From Toxonevra muliebris (lineage: Eukaryota > Arthropoda > Insecta > Diptera > Pallopteridae): a stretch of DNA of 64,000 nt. Location: assembly GCA_963691655.1 (NCBI GenBank), contig OY829326.1, forward strand, positions 43,489,989 through 43,553,988, read 5' to 3'. Position 1 is the first letter of the stretch. Every line of letters starts with the position of its first letter. The position numbers were made by a program, and so were the translations under genes. Below the pieces are notes generated by a model. It was given only the letters and a program-made list of their open reading frames with translations, did no database searches and had not been told where the DNA came from. Positions 11,004 through 23,105 of this stretch are shown in pieces.

Positions 11004-13645
11004 ACTATTAAACAACAACAAATTATTTGTTAATATAGCGTTTGTTTACTTATAACTTTTTTTTAATTGTTTGAAACAATTGAATTTGAAATTTGACAGA
11101 TTGCATCGATACATATTGATACACTAAACCGACATCATTTTTTATGTAAGGTATACAATGGGCAGTATTGCTTGTCATTTCAATATTCCCATCATTGAAA
11201 ACAGTTGATGTTGACGAAAGTACGAAAGTATATGGTTTGCATAAATATCTAGACAACTTGAAAATACACAATTTTACCCAACTCTGATGAGTAGATTCAG
11301 CTTCATAAGTTCCGTGATATTTGTTGATATTAAAAGATCTATATTTTCTGCATTAAGAGATGGAGAGCATATTATGCAACAGAGTGTATGCGTAGTGGTA
11401 TTTTTTAAAAATTAAAACTACTATAACATAAATTGAAGCATTAACGCATCCATATTCTCGGAGGCAATCAGTGAAATGCAATTGCGGACATCATCCATCC
11501 TGAACAACTGAAGAAGGAGCAGTAGCGTCAACAACAACAGCAACAACAACATACGGCAGCATTGCCAGCAATGAACATTTTGATTAATTATTTAAAATGC
11601 ATGTGCGAGTGGCAGCGGTGGAATACATATAGAATGCTAACCGCAAGTGCTGTTGTTGTTTTTGTTGATGATGCCTTTGTTGCTACCACACACATGCATA
11701 CTTTCATTCATTCATGCTATTGTATGTATATGTATTTCACATACTACCGAGGATTGTGTATAATGGTGTGGTGGTGTTAATACAGTTCTTTATGCTGTTG
11801 TGTTGTTGTTTCTGTTGTTGCTTATGTTGCAGAGGCATCTTTCATTTATATTAAGCAAAAAATAAAAACAATTTATTATTAATGTAAATGTGTGTGTGTT
11901 TTTTTTTTTTTTAATTTTGTTTTTTTCATAAATTATAAACATGGAAACTTTTATTATGTTTACAGTAAAAATAAATAAAAAAACAAAAGAATTGTAGGTA
12001 ATTGCATCTCCGCGCACTAAAGTTACCATTACATCAACAGAAACAACAACAACAACTTCACGAACCACATGACCACTTGTCGACGCGTATTCAGAATTGT
12101 TTGCGGAAATGTTGCCATACCGGAAAATACTCATGAAACGGAAACAGGACATTTCAATCTACATACCTTCACGCACACACACACGCACACAAATTTAAGA
12201 ACTAGTATGAATAGCCATTGTTGGCATATGCCAATGAAATACGGAGAGACAGACGGGCAGATGTACAAACGGGCGGACACATAAATGTGGACTGATGCAT
12301 ATGAATAAAATTCAAAACGTGCTCACGTGCTCCAGCATGGCGACATGTGCCTTAAGTCGCCAATATTGAATTGTATTTATATATATTGCATGAGTATGTA
12401 CACATATGTATATATATGTAATACCGTTATTATGATAATACGAAGAACAATCAGTAATCGAAATAATTAAAAATGAATTGATTTCAATTTTCTGCACCTG
12501 GCAATGCGGTGACACCTTTGACATATGCATGTATGTATGTATATATGTAAGTGCTGTGCATTGTTTTTAATTGGGTTCAGCTGCTGCTGCTTTACTTTAG
12601 CTAAAGTGGTGGTAGATTCTGTCCGGTAGAAGCCGGAGAAGAAGCGGTTATATATAGCAATTTAATTTTACTATTTTCGCATACCAGCTTTAATATAGAA
12701 GTTTTTTAGCTCGTTGTACATATATGTGAAAAATTCGCCAAAGGATTCTGTTTCTCTGTACATTATAACTTTATTCGTTTGGCTTTTTTTGTTCTTCTTT
12801 TTCTTTTTTCTTCCCCTTCATTCTTTTTTATTGCTTTTATTCTTTTTCAATTGAGATGTGCGCCAAGAATGGAATTTTTACTATTCAATTCCAAACAATC
12901 AACCGCAGTTCGCACACCATGGGGGCAGCAGCAGCAACAGCAGCAAAACGAAACTAAAACCCCATCCAGCCAGCCAAGTTTTTAGTTGGTGCTGTCTGTA
13001 TTGCAAAATGTTGTTGCTTTATATTTGTTGTTGATTGTTTGAGGATTATGTTTGCTTCTTTATTGTATAACATTTTCTATATTCTTACGGTTTATAGGGG
13101 CATACTTGATCAGGGTTGACGTTTTATTGATTATATGGGAGCCACTATCCAATTTTCGATTTTTAAGTATCTAAAAATAATCTAAGATTGTTATCTTCTG
13201 TAGACGCTTGTCAATAAAAAAAAATCTCAAAGGTGCTGGCTGTTTATTGGTAGTGTGAAAATGATGTTGGGAAGATATCGAGTCAGTTGACTCTTAATGC
13301 CCTGTGGGTGTAAAAGCAATAATAAAATTCTCTCTCTTGATTCTATGAAAAGCTTTCCGGAGCTTTGCTCTGATGGAATTATTAAGTTATGCGCCGCTCA
13401 CTGAATATCTTTATCTAAGGTGAAGACATCTGTAGTCCAAGTTCGTAGTTTGTCTATGTTTCATGACACAATACGATAATTTATTATGATCGAGGTCCAA
13501 CCACACACCACTTCAACAATGGCATTGGAAATATAGCTTAATCCCGTCGAATTTGTTCAAAATGAAAAAGGCACCCTTAACGATATTTTATATAAGTAGA
13601 AATGCTACTTGGTGTAAAATCAGTACATGCTTAGACGTATCCTTG

Positions 13646-13933
13646 ACGACCTCGATAGTCTAGTGGGTAGTGCACTAGACTTTCAACCGGGAGGTTCGTG
13701 TTCGATTTACGTCTTCGTCTGGTGGTTAATTTTAAAAACTTTCTTAAATTCACTATCAATGTAAAGTACAAGTACACACCTTGGTTGGTAACTACAAAAC
13801 CACCAAGCTGATAAAAAATTGCCACATCGCCGTTCGGGATCGGAGTTAAATTATAGGTCAAACTATGTGGTATCACAATGGGCCGTTCAGGCCTAAGTGT
13901 GTCTCACGACAGCCACTCCAACCTAACCTAACC
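13646..13933 (+). mobile_element. tRNA-derived SINE, copy A
   Basis: The head carries a polymerase III A box (TAGTCTAGTGGGTAGTGC) and a decayed B box (GGTTCGTGTTCGATT). The stretch around CTAGACTTTCAACCGGGAGG looks like a tRNA-Glu anticodon arm (TTC). The body ends in a segment with TATCACAATGGGCC and a tail AACCTAACCTAACC. A 14-bp duplication with one mismatch, TAGAC(G/C)TATCCTTG, flanks it (13632-13645 and 13934-13947), so it arrived by target-primed reverse transcription. It does not code for protein. Confidence 0.85.
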
Positions 13934-16184
13934 TAGACCTATCCTTGGTGTTGTACCCAGCGAAATTATATACACACCAGACCCAATGAATGAAATGGAT
14001 CGAATAACTACATAAGGCTCGCATTGCTGACGGCTTCACATACAATGAAGAGAACAATATTTGTATATTTACTGATGGATTTCTTGTGGTGGTTAGAGTG
14101 CCTGCTGGTATGTTCTCCAAACATATAGTAGGAGATCCGACTGCAAGATTTCAGATTGTTCAAATCTTTTTACAGGGAAGATGAGAACTTAACTCCAAAA
14201 CTTAAAACCCTTAAGATCCATCCACTTTGTTGTTTTTTCTTTAACTGTTTATTTAGTTCAAACAGATTTTTGCAATAGACAAAACTTTTGTCTTTAGAGC
14301 ACATAAAAAACTGTCGTCTTTTAAGGGTTGATTTCCCTAAAAAATGGTTGGACTTAAGTGGGTTTAACCTTCAGTGATTCCACTATTTTTCAACGGCAAA
14401 TATTTTTCTCCAAGATTTTATGATAGGTTTACCTAGAATGGCTATGTACATATATCGAAATGGCTTCATATAACGTCCCAAAGAGGAGACAAAAAGGCGA
14501 GTTGTGTTTTGAAGTCTTAGTAAATACTTTTCTCTTAGGTATGAAATTTGTTAAGGATAAAATTAATAAATATTTGCTCTCACATATACTAATATTATGG
14601 AATTCAAAACATGTTGGAGAAAATCTAAGTACAGGGTCAAAACAGCAATTTAGTTTTAAGTGGTTATTCCTTAGCTATTTGATTTGTAAGGTGTCAAATT
14701 ACCATGAAATTCCTTAACAAAATATGCAGCTTTTTTAGGATAAAATTTGGGAGAAGTTTCCTGGCTGCAATTTCAACCGATCTTACCTTTTAAGTAAATA
14801 AAAAAAGTAAAAAAAAGTTACTGTTAAAAGTTTAATCGGAGCATTTTAGACAGCCTAACATTTTTTTTCTTGTGTCCGCTATGTATTTAATAGCATCATA
14901 CCAGGGCATTATTAACCGTTCCTGAGCCAGGTTCAAAAACAATTTTGTTCTCAAGTTACTTTCTTGACCTATCTACTTTGGTTCCCTCTCGTCCTTAATG
15001 GGTTAAGAATCCAGAAAATTCTGCAATTATTTAGTGAGCTGAGACTTAAATTGAATCCAAGAGTTGTAGTAAAACAGGATTTTTAATACTGAGCAAACTA
15101 TTTTAAGTAAACTTCAAAGCATTTTCTTCTAGAATAAACTAATTTCGGTCTACAATTTGAAATGTTTAAGTACTACAGTCTGCAATTATCGGAGCAATTT
15201 CAGTTGTGCCGTGTTCATCAATAAAGCCTTGACATAATCCAGCCTGATTAAATTTCACTAATCTACCTTAAATAACTGTCAAACCTAATTGGTTCAGAAT
15301 TCGTGAAGTCAATCACTAAAAATTATATTTTCTGAGATTTTAATGCAAATATGGAAATTAGTAAGTTTCTATAAGAAAACACGATTCTCAAATTTTTAGC
15401 TCATTAAAATTTTTTTTTTTACAACTCATTGACACTTATTTATCTTAATAATTTTAGGAAGTTTTTTTTCAATTTGAAGTATTTCGGGATCTGCTCAACC
15501 AAATTTATCGAAATTTTCAGGACGTTTTAGTATGAAAAAAACTAAAACTATGCTTTTTAGATAGACATCCCTAAAAGCACATTCTTTGGTAATATTTAAA
15601 AAATAATAATAATAATAATAAATAAACTTGAATTTTAAATATGCTGGGTATTCAATATTCGCATTCTTCAATAAATTGCATTAGTTTTGTTTACCTCAAA
15701 CACAAATACAAACACAAAAGAACACAACATTTTCAACTGCAACAATAACAACAAAAATGACAAATACAACAAAACACATTAATAATTCAATTTCATTCAA
15801 TTCAAGAATAAATAAGAAGATGACAACGTCGTCGACGACGACAACGACGACGAAGAAAAATGCAGCAGATGAACAAAAAAAGAATTGTAGAACATTTAAA
15901 CAGGATCGTGAATGCTACAAAATGGAATTGAATGCATTTGATGATGCAAGCCTGTGACACACATACAAACATAAACACACATACATCTGTATATTAACTT
16001 ATATATGTATGTCTGTATATAAATGTTTGAATAGCTTAAAATGCATATTTTAACTCCATTTTCTTTGCATCTCCCGAGCGTTTCGTTGTAGCATTTTATT
16101 CCATTTACGATTTGTTTTTTTTTTTTTTGTTCATTCTCTCATTTCTCCTGCTTTTCTTATGATGCATTTTTCGTTTCTTTACAG

Positions 16185-16276
16185 GTATTTCATCCTCCAA
16201 GGAATATTCAAGATGAGAAACCTTTTGAATTCAGCATAAGATACAAATTTATAAGTCAATCCGATGCTGTCGTCAG
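16185..16276 (+). CDS. CUB-domain protein, visible exon 2 (CUB C-terminus and linker)
   Basis: A 92-nt exon begins in phase 0 and leaves two bases (AG) of an arginine codon. It encodes VFHPPRNIQDEKPFEFSIRY followed by KFISQSDAVV. The FEFSIRYKF stretch matches the last beta strand of a CUB domain (GF.A.Y..), so it completes the domain begun in the exon at 3351 and starts the linker to the next one. Splice sites are TTTCTTTACAG and CAG|GTAAGT. Direct joining to 3455 preserves frame and CUB spacing, so I infer no missing exon between them. Confidence 0.85.
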
Positions 16277-19206
16277 GTAAGTGGAGCACATAATGAACTG
16301 TGAAGTAAGAACGAGAAGCACGAATGAATGAATTATTCAATCATTGAGTGAGTGAGCGAATGAATGGATGTATGCCTCAATTGAAATGCATGGACAAGAA
16401 ATGTGTCAAATTGCCCGTACAATATAAATTTTTCACATTTTTGCATGTGGTGGAACGAGTATTCTTTTTCTTTTCATTGAGAAGCAGCAGCAATGTAGAA
16501 TGAAAAATTTCGGAAAATTAAATTATATAAAAGAATAAGAGGAAAAAGACTTTCATATGTTCATATGGTATATAGTGAAAAGTGGAACAATTCGTATGAA
16601 TTGTTTTTTTTTTTTTGTATATAAAACTTTGCATTAAAAATGAAATTTGATCTCCGAGCACATCTTTGATATCATTTGTGAAAAAGTTAGTTTTCAAGCT
16701 GGAGCAACGAACGAATTCGCCCTTTCTTAAAGTCACTTGTGGAAGCTTAAAGCTTTTATTAAACTTTATTATTTCAAGGAGTTGTACAATTGGCATTTTT
16801 CTTCCAAAATCTCTTACCTTCGAGTGTCTTTGGGAGACTTCGACTTCCTATCTTATGTGAATTACTTGGTTTGCCAAAACTAATTAAAAAATCAACATAT
16901 TAGAGCGGTAGGGCTTTTGGTTGGCTAAGGTCTTTCGATTTCATTTTTTATAGAAAGCGCAGCCGTATGATGCATTTTCTAAACTTTTTCATTCCTTGCA
17001 ATCCTTCATCTTTATTCTTGTTATTTAGGGTTGAAAAGAGCTTTAAATACCTCCATAATATTTTACATTTTATGTTGTATGATTTCGGAGTTTTCAGAGC
17101 TCCTTGATTGCCCGACAGAATGTAAATGCTGCTTTTGTTCATTAGCCTACGTATGTATTCTCGAGCATGGACCTCTGCTATAAATATGGATGGTGCTTTT
17201 CTCATGGTGAATGCTTCCTGAAATCTTGATTCGTAGACTCCAGACTCCCCCTCCCCCATCCCTCTCCTGCCACTTTCTAGTTTACACCCTGTCACATTCG
17301 TAGCATCCCTGTATGAGAGAATGTACTACATATAGCAACCCTGTCCAGCGGGGTACTTTTGACATTTAAACACGTGAACGGAGTTAGGTTAGAAAAAGCT
17401 GAAAACTGAATAAAAGACAATTGAAATAATTAATGTTCTCGTTTTAATTAAATAATACTAATTGCTACTATCGTACTTATACTACATTTTGGCGACGAGC
17501 GTAAACATGGCATTAAATGTAAGCGCAATAGCTAATATAAACTTTACTGCTGTTCAAAAATTTGGGAAATTGGAACAATTTCAAACCACCATGGCATGAA
17601 ATAACTACAAAGAACGAATGGAATTCTACTTTGAGGCCAATGGAACAACGAATTACTCGTCTATGAGAGCAATATTTCTTTCTGGTGTGGGGTAAGCAGC
17701 CTACGAAATAATCCGCTTCTAGTACACACCGCTAACTCCAAAAAATGTATAATTTCATGAGATTGTAGAGAAGCTGGTTAGTCATTTTCATCCGAAACCT
17801 AATGAAATAGTTCAACGTTGAAATTTTCATAAACTTTGTCAAATGAGTGGAGAAACGATCGCAGATTTCGTTAAGGACTTAAAAAAGTTATGGGGCAAGA
17901 CGATTTTAAGTAGTTCTATAATAAACTACGAGATCAGATTGTGTGCGGAGTTACGGATGAATCGTTACAAAAGCGTCTCTTCAGTAAGCACAAGCTGGAT
18001 TTCAAGCGAGCTTATGAAATTCCCATTGCTGTCTTGAAGGCATTCAAAATTGATAAGTACTTAATCTGTACGGTCATCACTTCTGAAAAGGTTTACATTA
18101 GAAAGTCTGAGGACACTTAAACTGGCTTCCCTTTTCACAGTTAAATGTAATGGAGGAAGTTCAATTATTACTCCAATTGATGCAATAGTGCACGCTGTAA
18201 TACCTAGACATTTTAGAGTCTAAAATTTAGACAATGAAATTTGTCACTTCAGATTACAATTGGTGTGCTTTTGACCACCAAATAATTACTGCATAGGTAA
18301 CGATGGATTTGACGACTGATTAATATGAACAGCTCGTCAGTTTTAGCCTCAGACCCAAAATGCGTTTTATTGACGTTGATAGGCATGAAATTCCCTTGCC
18401 GTTTTTTAAGTAGTATTAGATAAATAGTTTGTAGGTATCACCTACATACACTACCTACAACTATTCTTTTAAAGTCAGTGTTCATTTATTTAATGATTAT
18501 TTGATTATTCTTAAATTAAATTATTTGTTATTTCTTAATTTTCAAAAGTCTTTATGTATATTAAAATTATTTTTAGTGACACTCAGCAATTATATCTATT
18601 AATTTATAAATGTAATACAATCTACTTAAAATTTATGAGCTACATAATCAGAGATAGTAGCTTCTGGCCTAGGAGAGCTATTATATATAACTCGCGTGCA
18701 TGTGATCTACCATTTTTTGCTTGATAAATCGGCACGAATCTTTCGAGGTACACAGTTCCTTCAAGGTTCAAAGTATCACAAGAAACCACCTATTCCCCAT
18801 AAAAAATCTGAACGATATATATTATAGCCCAAAAGTCCCAAAACAATTTTGGGTTAGATAAATAAAAAAATCTTTCCTAAACCATGTTTAAATCTTTTCT
18901 GAATAGCTATGATGATTGCTTTGAATGTATGTCGGTCTGTGTGAATGTTTAACTAGTCTCTGTCAAATAAATTCTTATAACAACATTTTATTCTTAAATA
19001 AATGAATGTGATCAAAAGAAAATATATAAATATATACATACGTCACTGTGTTGCTTTTTTGTTGAATGTGAAAAATGTGCTAGCAAATGAGACCCCAAAC
19101 TACATTCTCTAATTCTCGTCTAATTCCATTTGAGTTTATTTTCAATAAAAATGTTATTCAATTATTATTAAATGTGATTTGTTTTGCAATGAATTTTATT
19201 TTGCAG
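16277..19206 (+). other. Intron between CUB exons 2 and 3
   Basis: The intron has a GTAAGT donor and a TTTTGCAG acceptor and splits an arginine codon AG|A. It holds a decayed Ty3/gypsy piece at 17310-18045. In 16277-17309 and 18120-19206 I see only AT-rich sequence with short chance frames. Confidence 0.75.
17310..18045 (+). pseudogene. Decayed Ty3/gypsy-type retrotransposon: LTR end and gag remnant
   Basis: A probable LTR (17310-17486) starts TGTATGAG, contains AATAAA near 17412 and ends ACTACA. TTTTGGCGACGAGC follows, resembling the primer-binding region common in insect Ty3/gypsy elements. A gag-like frame opens at ATG 17507; fragments such as YKERMEFYFEAN, FHPKPNEIVQR and GETIADFVKDLKKL are recognisable. 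Several in-frame stops and at least one frameshift (near 17900-17925) break it, and no pol or second LTR is seen. It is an old, dead fragment. Confidence 0.65.
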
Positions 19207-19443
19207 ATATGGACTACCAGATAAGCCCCTTGAATTGGGACGTGTCACACCTGGCACATATTGTACAAGACAATTTGATGAATGCTATCGAAATAAATGT
19301 CGCCTGCAAAGTCCAAACTATCCAGGAATGTATCCAAGGAATGTCACATGTTATTGGACGATACGACAAAAAGAAGTACCAACAAGTAAGCATGCAATGA
19401 TTGCAGTCAGTCAGGAGAATCAGCATAAGGCGCTAGTGAAAAG
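19207..19443 (+). CDS. CUB-domain protein, visible exon 3 (start of the complete CUB domain)
   Basis: A 237-nt exon enters after AG (completing Arg with A) and leaves AG before GTTAGT at 19444. It encodes a linker (YGLPDKPLELGRVTPG), then the opening of a CUB domain with cysteines in YCTRQFDECYRNKC, the signature RLQSPNYPGMYPRN and the second framework cysteine in VTCYWTIRQ. N-x-S/T glycosylation is possible at NVT. A GTAAGC at 19386 looks like a donor, but using it would break phase with the next exon and delete the middle of the CUB fold. The donor at 19444 restores both, so I chose it. Confidence 0.9.
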
Positions 19444-21010
19444 GTTAGTAAATACATACATATGTATGAATGTATGTAGTAGTAATACTCGTAATACACA
19501 TACACACTCACACATACATATGCTCACATGTGATTATAAGAGATGTTCACTGTAGCATTGGACATGATGAAAAGCAAAGTAAATTTTTCATTTGATATGT
19601 TTTCAACAGATTTGTTGCAATGTGCGCATACATACATACATATGTACATATATATATATATATATATATATGTATGTTTCTATCAATGGTCTAAACTATT
19701 TTGAAATTTGTATCTACCGAAATATGTTTATTTATTTGACAAATTTCAATTTACCAAATACTATGGTACATTTTTGCTACACAAAAACAATAATAATAAT
19801 AATAATAATAAAATTATACGCAAAAGCTGTTCACTTCATCATTTTGCACACACAATCACTTGCAGATGTATTTATGCACTCAACGAAAAAAACTTGTAAA
19901 GCTTAGCAAAATTTATTTGCTGTTCTTAATCTACAAATATTCAGAGTTCTGAGTTTTATTTGCTCCAACATTATTGAACGTGGTACTTTTCGCAAAACAA
20001 TTTAACTAAGTCTCAGAGACGACTAAAAGTTTATTCATTTAACAGAAGTTTGGTCAAAAGTCAAAAGTTTGTTTTCTATTAGCTATTTTTACAGTTATTT
20101 TTCAATGAGTGTATGTGAGTGTGTGTGAATTCATGAGAAATACATACGAATGCAATTCGAAATGTCATTCGTTTGTGTTGAAAGCTGAAATTAAAGTATT
20201 TTTATTTTGGTAGTTGTTGTTGTTGTTTCCCTCTTTCATTCTATGTGAGAGTGTGTGTACCGCTAACGGCCATTCATTCTATTGCAGTAGAAGTCGGGAA
20301 AATTGGAAAAATGATTTTCCTATTTAATCCGCTATTTGATGTTGAAGTAAATTGCATGGAATTAGTACAAATCGCTAAAAATGAAAGCAGGCAAGCTAAA
20401 TATACAATGATATAATATCACAACGTACGCAACAAATCGTGCTGGTATCACATTGCAACGCGTTTTCCAACAATGTTTCGATAAATAAAAGGAGCTATCA
20501 ATGTAAAAATATAGAAAACCATAAATAAATGAATTGAAAAACGAAATGCATTTTGCGATTAGATTTTCGATTTTAATTTGTGTATATCAATTGCGAAATC
20601 GCGCGATTGTGTGCGAGGCGTAGACAGAAACACCTAATAGTTTTCACTCAAGCCACCCTAACCAAAACAAAAAAAAAAACAAAAAATTTGTTTGTGAAAT
20701 TTGAAATTTGAAAACTTCAATCACATAAATTCACATTTAGTTGCTATGTTTGACGCATGGCACGTGTTGTCTACTGAATCTGCAGCTTCATTTGCAACAA
20801 CAGCATTATTTGTGTGTTCGTGTTAATATTTTTACACGCGAGCTCTAAAGAATTTCATATGAATTCATATTCCAATTACACAAATATCTGAATACATAAT
20901 TTCATAATTTAATTTAAACTTATTATTTCTGCTGCAGTCTAGGGAAATTTAACTCACTTTAATTTTTTTATTAACATTTATTTCTACTTTCTCTTCTCCT
21001 TCTTCCTTAG
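19444..21010 (+). other. Intron between CUB exons 3 and 4
   Basis: The intron has a GTTAGT donor and a TCTTCCTTAG acceptor. Non-coding; it includes an AT microsatellite at 19647-19671 and an AAT run at about 19788-19811. No transposon or nested gene is recognised. Confidence 0.75.
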
Positions 21011-21169
21011 ATCAATTGCTAGCTTCAATAAAACCTCACGCTCAATACGCGCTTGGTCGGATTGTACTGGCGAGCGTGATCATTTGATATTCTATGATGG
21101 CAGCTCAACTAATGATCCAGTTTTAGCGAAATACTGTGGCGGGGATTGGTTGCCCAGAGTTGTTTCACG
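21011..21169 (+). CDS. CUB-domain protein, visible exon 4 (core of the complete CUB domain)
   Basis: A 159-nt exon enters after two bases and leaves CG before GTATGT. It encodes SIASFNKTSRSIRAWSDC, then the classical CUB calcium and ligand face, GERDHLIFYDGSS, and NDPVLAKYCGG. The acidic positions (E, D of ERDH and D of YDG) match the calcium-binding residues known in cbCUB domains. NKT is a possible glycosylation site. The final arginine codon CG| can be completed either by T at 45277 (RGPEML...) or by A at 23051 (RVPNLD...). Confidence 0.9.
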
Positions 21170-22278
21170 GTATGTAAATAATTAAATAAAACTACATTTG
21201 TAACTGAAAAGTTAAGACTGAATTCATGCAACCCTTCCAAATACAGTCATTCAAAGAAAAATATTTGATTTTTTACTAGGAAAAATAAGTGGAACTCAAA
21301 ATCAAAATTATTAAAAAAAAAAACTTTTGCACTCTTGTACTTTATGTGAATGTTTAATAAAATTTTCTTGAATAGTGGGAAAGTTAGGATTATCCTGACC
21401 TTTTGCTGTATCTGAAGGTTTCAATTAAAGCACCTGGAAAATTACTAAAGGCAACAATATCCATCAGCACTCCATGGGGAATTACTCTAAATGTTAGGTG
21501 TCATGTTTTTTAATAGAAGAATTTGCGTATTGTACTTGTATAATTTAGGAAAGCTAAATCAAAATATTTTGGATACGTATTACCGGGTATACAAATGCCG
21601 GTAACTTGGATTTTCGAATACCGGGTAATTCAAAATCAAGAGCCAGGAAACTTTTAACTGCATTCTCATCTACTACTACTTCAAATTTAAATGTCTGGAA
21701 GTATCCCTTGCGGGAAGGTGCCTAAAATATTCCTGAAGTGAGGAAAGTCTGCCATTGGAGGGACCTAAAATACCCTGTAAAGAAAAAAGGGTGGTACCCA
21801 CCATCGGTTATGGACGTCAAAGTCTGTGCTCTATGGGGTCTTGACGTATACGATTACACGGCGAAGAAAATTGGAATGAACACTAAATCAACTCTGCAGA
21901 TAAAACCTTGTGAGACCTCGGATTTTTCGTGCAGGTCTCGTTTGCTCTCGAAATTCCACGAACTTGCCTCAGAACGCAGCCACCCATAACATAAAACGGC
22001 GTCAAACTTCACGTTTTCAGCCTGATAACCACTGCGTCACTAAGCAGTTGCATCTGGAAGATAGCGGCATCGATGGGGGATCTAATCAAAATGACAACAA
22101 CAAACAACAGCAGAAATAACGATTGATGAGAGAAACATCGATCTATTTTATGTTAGCAGACGGCTACCGACCTCATTAGCAAGCTTCGAAGAAAATCCCA
22201 GATAGACAGACACTGAATTTACCACATTTTTGTGACAACATTTGTTTGTCAATCTATTTTGTCATATTTTATCGCTGG

Positions 22279-22437
22279 TTTCGAACGGCGGTGTGGAAAT
22301 CTTTTATCACTTGCTGATTTACCTTTGGCTACCAAGTGGTGTAGGTACTTGCACAATTTTCCTATAATTCTCATTCACTTTATACTTATAGGAATATAAC
22401 TACCAGACCAAGATGGGAATCGAACCCATTAAATCAC
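22279..22437 (-). repeat. tRNA-derived SINE, copy C (divergent fragment)
   Basis: Compared with the copy at 31351-31657, this fragment keeps the CGAACGGCGGTGTGG block, the TATAATTCTCAT(T/A)CACTT block and ACCAGACCAAGATGGGAATC next to the B box complement (ATCGAACCC). The 5' tRNA end and the LINE-like 3' tail are missing. It is older than copies A and B, with more substitutions and no target duplication. Confidence 0.75.
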
Positions 22438-23050
22438 AACATGACAAACAAATAAGGCAAATAAATATGAGCTTTAATAAGCAATTATTTTTTGTTGACT
22501 GAAATGTGAAGATTCATAAAGAAATCATTTAATTATGTAGAAATGACTAGAATATGAGGATAATCATTCTCATCATGCCTTGATTTAAATGAGATCTACT
22601 TTGACTATCATGTACCGATAAAGATGAATGACTGAATTATCACAAACTTGCCACAAGCATGAAAGAGAGATCGCGTGAGCGGTATTTATCTTCATTTGAA
22701 AACATCGTGGTATGATTTAAAAAGGAGCTCAATATGTGTACTCATAATCAACACACCGTTGCGCACATTACCCGAGTCGTAATGTCATAAATATCAGTTG
22801 AATATGGTGCAAGCTTGTCTATCTGTGTTGCTTATTAAGTCCTTAGTACCATCTTCTGGGTTTAGTTTCAAACTATTCTCCCGAATACCACATCCAACAA
22901 AAACAACCATATCGCATCGAAAAGTTTTCGCGAATTGATTTTTAAAAAATCATATCGAAATCTACATATTACCCTTTGGCATCTTACGAACACTACGAGT
23001 TTTTGATTGAATATTTTTTTTGTTTTTAATACGTATTTTCTTTTCTGCAG

Positions 23051-23105
23051 AGTTCCAAATTTAGATTTAGAATGGATCGACCCATGTACACCTTGTAACT
23101 CATAA
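23051..23105 (+). CDS. Candidate alternative terminal coding exon of the CUB gene
   Basis: A good acceptor (TTTTCTTTTCTGCAG) is followed by A, which completes the CG| arginine codon from 21169. Then come 17 codons, VPNLDLEWIDPCTPCNS, and TAA at 23103-23105. Splicing here would end the protein inside the CUB domain, replacing its last strands with a short cysteine-containing tail and giving a truncated product without downstream CUB or membrane parts. No clear AATAAA signal lies within ~300 bases, so it could also be a poison exon or a chance acceptor. Confidence 0.4.

Larger units (their letters stand above)
3456..16184 (+). other. 12.7-kb intron between CUB exons 1 and 2
   Basis: The intron has a GTGAGT donor and a TTTCTTTACAG acceptor. 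It joins codon AAA to codon GTA in phase 0. Besides the mobile elements listed separately, 3456-4788, 5709-7200, 8726-9828, 11004-13631 and 13948-16184 hold AT-rich sequence in which I recognise no gene. A stretch near 6600-6650 faintly resembles the unclassified repeat body found at 1918. CAA/GTT triplet runs cluster at 11530-11830 and 12040-12060, an AAT run is at 15600-15630, and an ACG-rich run at 15823-15856. Confidence 0.7.

Noticed and set aside
21738..22119. Two overlapping plus-strand frames of 83 and 69 residues, tempting as a transposon gene
   Set aside because: Neither contains a motif I can name. Possibly an old transposon remnant but unsupported.
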